Below, piece by piece: positions 5,428 through 8,951 of a stretch of 8,951 nucleotides of DNA. Each line of letters opens with the position of its first letter. Within the stretch, counting starts at the first letter, position 1. The stretch comes from UBA7672 sp035995285 (lineage in GTDB: Bacteria; Pseudomonadota; Alphaproteobacteria; Caulobacterales; Hyphomonadaceae). The translations under genes were made by a program, and so were the position numbers. The DNA lies in NCBI GenBank assembly GCA_035995285.1, contig DASYKO010000083.1, positions 1-8,951 of the forward strand, written 5' to 3'. Below the pieces are notes generated by a model. That model searched no databases and was not told the origin of the DNA. It saw only the letters and a program-made list of their open reading frames with translations.

Positions 5428-6270
5428 CTACGCCCGCTGCCCCATCTTCAATCCCTTCACCACTATGATCTTGGCGAGGTTGACGCCGGGCAGGAACATG
5501 TTGGCCGCCTCGATCCCGGCGTCCAGCAGGAAGTCCTTGTCGATGAACTTGCCGACATAGGTCTCGAAGGTGGAGCCGCCCGCGCGGGCATCGCCCGTGA
5601 CCGCATCGAACTCGACGACGGCTTCCTTGCCCTGCCAGCGATACCGGAAGGCGTGGACGGGACGGTAGAACAGGTCGATCTGGTCGACCTGGATTTTCTC
5701 TTCCAGGATACGATCCGCCTCGATCTTCGGGATCGACTGGGTGAGCACCTCGCGGGTGAGGAAGCTCGCCTTCGCCTGCGGCGGCACGACGACCGTGCCC
5801 GATCGTGTGAGGTCGTTGAGCGCTTCGGAGGAGATCGTATCGGTCTCGAAGTCGAGATAGTTGCGCAGGCCCGAGGACTGCGCCTTGGTGAGGCCGTCGA
5901 ACAGCCATTCGCGGCGCTGTTCTTCGCGGCACAGCTCCGTCACGATGATCGGCGTTTCCTTGTTCGTCGCCGGAATGGTCGCGCCATAGACGGTGATAGA
6001 CTGCACTTCCGGGCCAGCCTTCAGCCGATGCTCGCGCTTGCGCTCGTAGGTGTAGTCTGTGTGGGTCGAGAGGCGCCAGAATGGCTGCAGGCGCCGCTCG
6101 CGGTAGACGACTTCGAACTGGTCGTCCTTCGGCTGCTTGATCAGCCCGCCGATCTTGGCGATGGCGCCGAACGCGTCGGTGCGCTTGGCCCAGGCGCGCT
6201 GTTCGGCGTTTTCCAGCGTAAAGCGATCCTTGAGGACGAGGATGCGTTCTTCTGCGAGTTCGACGTTCAT
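5428..6270 (-). CDS. Uncharacterised soluble protein, 280 aa, with a possible PepSY-like C-terminal segment
   Basis: I do not recognise this protein. It has no signal peptide and no membrane segment, and only one cysteine (in ELCREEQRRE). The N-terminal third contains VVYRERRLQPFWRLSTHTDYTYERKREHRLK, rich in aromatic and basic residues. The middle is Glu/Leu-rich and probably helical. Near residues 205-235 there is FYRPVHAFRYRWQGKEAVVEFDAVTGDA; the strand, K-E and D-x-V-T-G pattern resembles PepSY-like domains, but only loosely. The C-terminus is mildly hydrophobic. Codon use matches its neighbours and the frame is uninterrupted, so it is very likely a real gene. The ATG at 6270-6268 is the only reasonable start, but a Shine-Dalgarno is poor: the nearest AGGGA is 15 nt away, and GGGGC-G-GCCCC (6271-6281) abuts the start. 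It ends 4 nt from the NfeD stop, on the opposite strand. Confidence 0.8.
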   Translation of the reverse strand: MNVELAEERILVLKDRFTLENAEQRAWAKRTDAFGAIAKIGGLIKQPKDDQFEVVYRERRLQPFWRLSTHTDYTYERKREHRLKAGPEVQSITVYGATIPATNKETPIIVTELCREEQRREWLFDGLTKAQSSGLRNYLDFETDTISSEALNDLTRSGTVVVPPQAKASFLTREVLTQSIPKIEADRILEEKIQVDQIDLFYRPVHAFRYRWQGKEAVVEFDAVTGDARAGGSTFETYVGKFIDKDFLLDAGIEAANMFLPGVNLAKIIVVKGLKMGQRA

Positions 6271-6324
6271 GGGGCGGCCCCGGTTTCCCTAGCGACGCAG
6301 GCTATATCGGCTGGTGGTTCGGCA

Positions 6325-6349
6325 AAAGCCGGCTTTCCCCTAGTCTAGG
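6325..6349. promoter_or_regulatory. Two adjacent short palindromes in the divergent 6271-6417 region
   Basis: AAAGCCGGCTTT (6325-6336) is a perfect 12-bp palindrome. Two bases later CCTAG-T-CTAGG (6339-6349) is another. They lie in the 147-bp region between the leftward 280-aa gene and the rightward membrane-protein gene, where promoters for both should sit. They may be operator half-sites. CTAG, often scarce in bacterial DNA, occurs twice here and again at 6289-6292 or nearby in CCCTAGCG. Confidence 0.35.
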
Positions 6350-6417
6350 ATGCTTTGAGGGCCCGCGGGGCTGTGGCAATCTGGCTTCGGGGACGGTCTG
6401 GCAATGAGGGGTCGGTC

Positions 6418-7233
6418 ATGACGGATGCAGCTCTCGGCGGTTCGGCCGCCAAGGATTCCACACGCTATTTCTACGCCTGGATGGCGATGACGTGCTTCGC
6501 CATCGCGGTGATCGGCTTCATGCCGACGTATTTGGTGCCGCTGGCGCAGGGCAAGTTTACGGCCGAGCCGGTCGTGCACATTCACGGGCTCATTCTGTTT
6601 GCCTGGGTCAGCCTGTTCGTGACGCAGACATGGCTGGTGGCCAAGGGCGGCACGCTCGCTCACCGCGGCTGGGGCATGCTCGGCGTCGGCATCATGGGCG
6701 CATTGACGATCGTCGTGCTCTGGATCGTCTCGATGCGGCTGCAGCAGGCGACATCACCCGGTATTCCGGCGCAGATGACGGCGGACATTCGCGCATTCGA
6801 ATGGGTGACGATCAGTGGCCTCCTGTTCATCGTGCCCTGCTTCATCCTTGCCATCGTCAAACTCAAGCAGGCGGAGACGCACAAGCGGCTGATGCTGCTC
6901 CTCACCATCTCGATGCTGGCCGCGCCGATCGCGCGCTGGTTCCTGGTGTTCCTCGCGCCGCCGCCCGACCCGAACACTCCCGTCTATCTCATGCCGAACG
7001 GCCTGCCGGTTCCGCCAGTTCCTCCGGTCGAAGTCGCTGTCCCGCCGGCGCTGATCGGCGACATCCTCTGGATCATCGCGATGATCTACGACTGGCGCAC
7101 GCAGGGACGGGTTCACCCGGTCTACATCTTCGGCGGCGGGATCATGCTGCTGCTTCAGGTGACGGTGGGACCCGTCGGGCATTCAGCGGCCTGGCAATCG
7201 GTGGCCGCAGCCATCGGCCACCTGATGGGCTGA
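6418..7233 (+). CDS. Multi-pass membrane protein with conserved-looking His/Arg motifs, function unknown
   Basis: This 271-residue protein has about seven hydrophobic segments, roughly at 20-42, 53-74, 87-106, 130-148, 158-180, 205-230 and 240-258. Histidines occur at membrane edges: VHIHG (H54, H56), LAHRGWG (H82-R83) and ETHKRL (H155-K156-R157). The spacing and the H-R-x-x-G pattern resemble a widespread family of small integral membrane proteins (DUF2306-like), and also quinone or haem-binding b-type proteins in general. Cofactor binding is inference only. The loop at about 192-210 is Pro-rich (PVPPVPPVEV). I chose the ATG at 6418 because GAGGGG ends 6 nt upstream; a longer frame from 6355 has an Arg-rich leader that does not fit. 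It diverges from the gene at 6270 and ends 2 nt from the rnhA stop. Confidence 0.82.
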   Translation: MTDAALGGSAAKDSTRYFYAWMAMTCFAIAVIGFMPTYLVPLAQGKFTAEPVVHIHGLILFAWVSLFVTQTWLVAKGGTLAHRGWGMLGVGIMGALTIVVLWIVSMRLQQATSPGIPAQMTADIRAFEWVTISGLLFIVPCFILAIVKLKQAETHKRLMLLLTISMLAAPIARWFLVFLAPPPDPNTPVYLMPNGLPVPPVPPVEVAVPPALIGDILWIIAMIYDWRTQGRVHPVYIFGGGIMLLLQVTVGPVGHSAAWQSVAAAIGHLMG

Positions 7234-7235
7234 CG

Positions 7236-7682
7236 CTACCGCTTCGGCTTGGCCTCGTCGCAGCCCTTGCGGGCAAGCGCATCGGCGCGGTCATTCTCCG
7301 CGTGGCCGGAATGGCCCTTCACCCAGCGCCAGTCGACCTTGTGCGCGGCGGCGGCAGCTTCGAGGCGAATCCAGAGATCCTTGTTCTTCACCGGCTCCTT
7401 GGCTGCATTCTTCCAGCCATTGCGCTTCCAGTTGATGATCCACTTGGTGAGGCCGTCCTTCACGTAGGTGGAATCGGTGTGGAGGATCACTTTGCCTCCC
7501 GGCTCCTGGCTCTCCAGCGCGACGATGGCGGCCATCAGCTCCATGCGGTTGTTGGTCGTCTCGCGCTCGCCGCCGTATTTTTCGGTTTCGGCGCCGTTGG
7601 CGCGGACAAGAACGCCCCAGCCGCCCGGGCCGGGATTTCCCGAGCATGCGCCGTCGGTCCAGACTTCGATTGTGTCAGCCAT
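7236..7682 (-). CDS. rnhA: Ribonuclease HI
   Basis: This 148-residue protein is a standard bacterial RNase HI, which cleaves the RNA strand of RNA-DNA hybrids in the cytoplasm, removing primers and R-loops with Mg2+. The catalytic carboxylates fall at the E. coli positions: D10 (TDGACSGNPG), E48 (NRMELMAA), D70 (HTDSTY) and D134 (NDRADALA). The flexible-loop histidine H124 (VKGHSGH) is also present. The basic-protrusion region WKRNGWKNAAKEPVKN is intact, so this is a full-length active-type enzyme. The ATG at 7682-7680 gives the family N-terminus; no clear Shine-Dalgarno precedes it. It ends 2 nt from the stop of the convergent membrane-protein gene and diverges from the gene at 7751. Confidence 0.97.
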   Translation of the reverse strand: MADTIEVWTDGACSGNPGPGGWGVLVRANGAETEKYGGERETTNNRMELMAAIVALESQEPGGKVILHTDSTYVKDGLTKWIINWKRNGWKNAAKEPVKNKDLWIRLEAAAAAHKVDWRWVKGHSGHAENDRADALARKGCDEAKPKR

Positions 7683-7750
7683 GGGTTGAGGTCTGCATGT
7701 TCGTCCACCACGTCAAGGTCTGCTAGGATGAATCCGGATACAGGCGGGTC

Positions 7751-8341
7751 GTGACTCACAGCGTTCAACTCATCATTGGCCGGGGCGAGGCCATCGCGCG
7801 CTTCCTTCAGCGCTGGCCGGGATCGCGCGCCGTCGATCTGACGGGCGGTTGGCAGGCCATTCCTCTGGAGGATGGGCTCTACGAATTGATCGCGGCGGCC
7901 TATGCCGGCCTCGCGAAGCCCGACGCGCTCGATATGGCGCCGCCCGGATTGATGGAGGCGCTGGCCGAGGCGTCGAGTCCGGGCGCCATGCTGGCCTACG
8001 TCGAGACCGAATATTTCGGTGGGACAGGCAGCCAATCCGCCGTGGCATTCGTTGATGGCCGGCAGGTCTTCGCTCCGGCGCGTTCGAAAGGCGCCGGCGG
8101 GCCGATCAATGGCGCCCTTCGGGCCATCGGTGTGCAACGCATGGGATCGGACGACGAGTTCGATACAATCGGTCTCGGCGCGCGGCGAACGATGGAGGAC
8201 TATGCCCTGGAGGGCCCGAGGCGCCAGCGAGGCGTCGCGGAAGCGCCCGCGCGCGACAAGGCAAGGGGTGCGCCGCTCTGGGTGGTGCTCATGATCATCG
8301 TTCTTGCGATCGCGATGGGTGTCGGTGCGGTGATCGGCTGA
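7751..8341 (+). CDS. Uncharacterised protein with a C-terminal membrane anchor
   Basis: I do not recognise this 196-residue protein. The soluble part (1-170) contains the dense motifs VDLTGGWQAIPLEDGLYEL, AYVETEYFGGTGSQSAVAF, NGALRAIGVQRMGSDDEFD and TIGLGARRTMEDYALEG, which look like conserved blocks of a compact alpha/beta fold. A charged linker follows. The last stretch, about residues 173-196, is a single hydrophobic helix ending at the C-terminus, so the protein resembles a tail-anchored protein with its domain in the cytoplasm. The start is GTG at 7751: an in-frame TAG at 7724 forbids any longer version, no other start lies between, and GGCGGG lies just upstream. It diverges from rnhA across 68 bp and ends 2 nt from the stop of the next, convergent, gene. 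The frame is clean and codon use is normal. Confidence 0.78.
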   Translation: MTHSVQLIIGRGEAIARFLQRWPGSRAVDLTGGWQAIPLEDGLYELIAAAYAGLAKPDALDMAPPGLMEALAEASSPGAMLAYVETEYFGGTGSQSAVAFVDGRQVFAPARSKGAGGPINGALRAIGVQRMGSDDEFDTIGLGARRTMEDYALEGPRRQRGVAEAPARDKARGAPLWVVLMIIVLAIAMGVGAVIG

Positions 8342-8343
8342 GG

Positions 8344-8853
8344 TCATTCGAACGCCGCCGCAAGTTTTTCCGGCGAGGGTACGTCGCGGTCCGGACGGCG
8401 GATCCACCAGAAGATGCTCGATGCGCCGATGGAGGCGAGGAGCAGGATGATGCCGAAGACGCCGCCGGTGTAGAGCAGGTTCGTACCCAGCAGGTCCCTT
8501 GCGCCGATCAGCGACAGGACGGTGATGATGACCGTGGCCAGGACGCCAAGGAGTGCGCCGGCGAGGAGATAGCCGCCGATCTTGTGCGAGCGGCGCTTGT
8601 AGAGGAAGGCGTGGGCGGGAAGGCCGAAGAGCAGCATGGCGGGCCAGCCGATGGCGGCGCCGAAGATTGCCCCGGAAAAGAAGAACGCCAACGGCATGAA
8701 GGATGCGCCGTAGCGGAGGTTCGAGATCCAGCCGATGAGGGAGATGATGAAGATGATCGCCAGGCCGGCCAGCGGACCGCAGAGTATCGCGGCAAGGAAG
8801 AGGCGGCCTCCGGTTTGTCCCTGGATCTGAGTGCTGTTCCAGAGGGGCGGCAT
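8344..8853 (-). CDS. Small four-helix membrane protein with an RRPD-containing C-terminus
   Basis: This 169-residue protein has four predicted membrane segments (about residues 18-43, 53-80, 93-116 and 127-150). The last is followed by the short tail IRRPDRDVPSPEKLAAAFE. Glycine and alanine are frequent in the helices and no catalytic motif is evident, so I cannot assign a function; transport, scaffolding or a structural role are all open. The C-terminus (I-F-W-x-x-R-R-P-D-x-D) closely resembles the partial gene just upstream, so the two are tandem paralogs of one family. The ATG at 8853-8851 lies 8 nt after the upstream stop, which indicates a shared transcript. It ends 2 nt from the stop of the convergent gene at 8341. 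Confidence 0.8.
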   Translation of the reverse strand: MPPLWNSTQIQGQTGGRLFLAAILCGPLAGLAIIFIISLIGWISNLRYGASFMPLAFFFSGAIFGAAIGWPAMLLFGLPAHAFLYKRRSHKIGGYLLAGALLGVLATVIITVLSLIGARDLLGTNLLYTGGVFGIILLLASIGASSIFWWIRRPDRDVPSPEKLAAAFE

Positions 8854-8861
8854 GGGCGTGC

Positions 8862-8951
8862 TCAGCTCTTGTACTCCGCCGCATCCTTGTCCGGACGGCG
8901 CGCAAACCAGAAGATGAGCGCGGCAAGCGTTCCCGTCACGGCGCCAATGGC
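8862..8951 (-). CDS. C-terminal end of a second small membrane protein, paralog of the gene at 8344-8853 (3' part only)
   Basis: The last 90 bases read on the minus strand as 29 codons plus TGA (8864-8862), ending IFWFARRPDKDAAEYKS. The frame stays open to the window edge, so the start lies beyond it. The block IFW-x-x-RRPD-x-D matches the IFWWIRRPDRD tail of the neighbouring protein, and the preceding hydrophobic residues fit a last membrane helix. It is upstream of that gene in the same direction, with 8 nt between its stop and the next ATG. Only the tail is visible, so function and full length are unknown. Confidence 0.7.
   Translation of the reverse strand, partial: AIGAVTGTLAALIFWFARRPDKDAAEYKS

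Noticed and set aside
7689..7723. Direct repeat AGGTCTGC twice, 27 bp apart, between rnhA and the next gene
   Set aside because: Only 8 bp and two copies, with no symmetry or nearby promoter elements. Chance is a sufficient explanation.
6492..7754. 420-codon open frame on the plus strand
   Set aside because: It overlaps the membrane protein in another frame and rnhA antisense. The Arg/Ala/Asp-rich product has no motif, and both overlapped genes have strong family or topology support.
7535..8926. 463-codon open frame on the minus strand
   Set aside because: It runs antisense across the GTG-started gene and through part of the membrane gene and rnhA. Its product is Arg/His/Pro-rich low-complexity text typical of shadow frames in GC-rich DNA.
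1..8951. CRISPR, mobile element, RNA gene or defence-system cluster
   Set aside because: No regularly spaced direct repeats, no transposase or integrase motifs, no tRNA-like fold and no nuclease/helicase/effector genes other than the housekeeping RNase HI were seen.

Overview
This is GC-rich bacterial chromosomal DNA with strong G/C bias at third codon positions. It looks alphaproteobacterial. The peroxiredoxin, YqgE and RNase HI types, the stomatin/NfeD pair and the style of the uncharacterised genes would suit Caulobacterales or Hyphomonadaceae, but that family-level placement is inference from remembered protein style, not a database match. I see no tRNA, rRNA, CRISPR array, transposase, integrase, phage gene or plasmid origin. 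It reads as an ordinary housekeeping and accessory chromosomal segment. No intergenic stretch exceeds about 200 bases.

Layout. Positions 1-1378 (+) hold two tandem paralogous acyl-CoA thioesterase-like genes, the first cut by the window edge. A convergent gap with two hairpins (1381-1416) separates them from a leftward group. That group is a secreted DUF442-type phosphatase-like protein (1427-1993), an inverted array of 7-bp repeats (2014-2100), a PPOX-class flavin protein (2082-2576) and yqgE (2591-3151, TTG start). A 198-bp divergent region rich in CCTTGG motifs leads to a rightward peroxiredoxin (3350-3826). A striking 26-bp palindrome (3916-3941) then precedes an overlapping stomatin/prohibitin (SPFH) and NfeD gene pair (3958-5423). 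Next come an unrecognised 280-residue protein (5428-6270, -), a multi-His membrane protein (6418-7233, +), rnhA (7236-7682, -), an unrecognised protein with a C-terminal membrane anchor (7751-8341, +) and two tandem small membrane protein paralogs (8344-8951, -), the last truncated by the window end.

How the genes fit together. The clearest functional unit is SPFH plus NfeD, a known partnership in membrane microdomain quality control. yqgE and the flavoprotein gene form a likely two-gene operon, and the two thioesterases are a probable duplication. The rest looks like independent genes packed tightly. Three convergent pairs end within 2-4 nt of each other, leaving no room for separate terminators. 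I found no convincing new multi-gene defence or biosynthetic system. The best leads are the 26-bp palindrome before the SPFH gene, the heptamer repeat that supplies a stop codon, the CxxC motif in the thioesterase pair, and the unrecognised proteins at 5428-6270 and 7751-8341.
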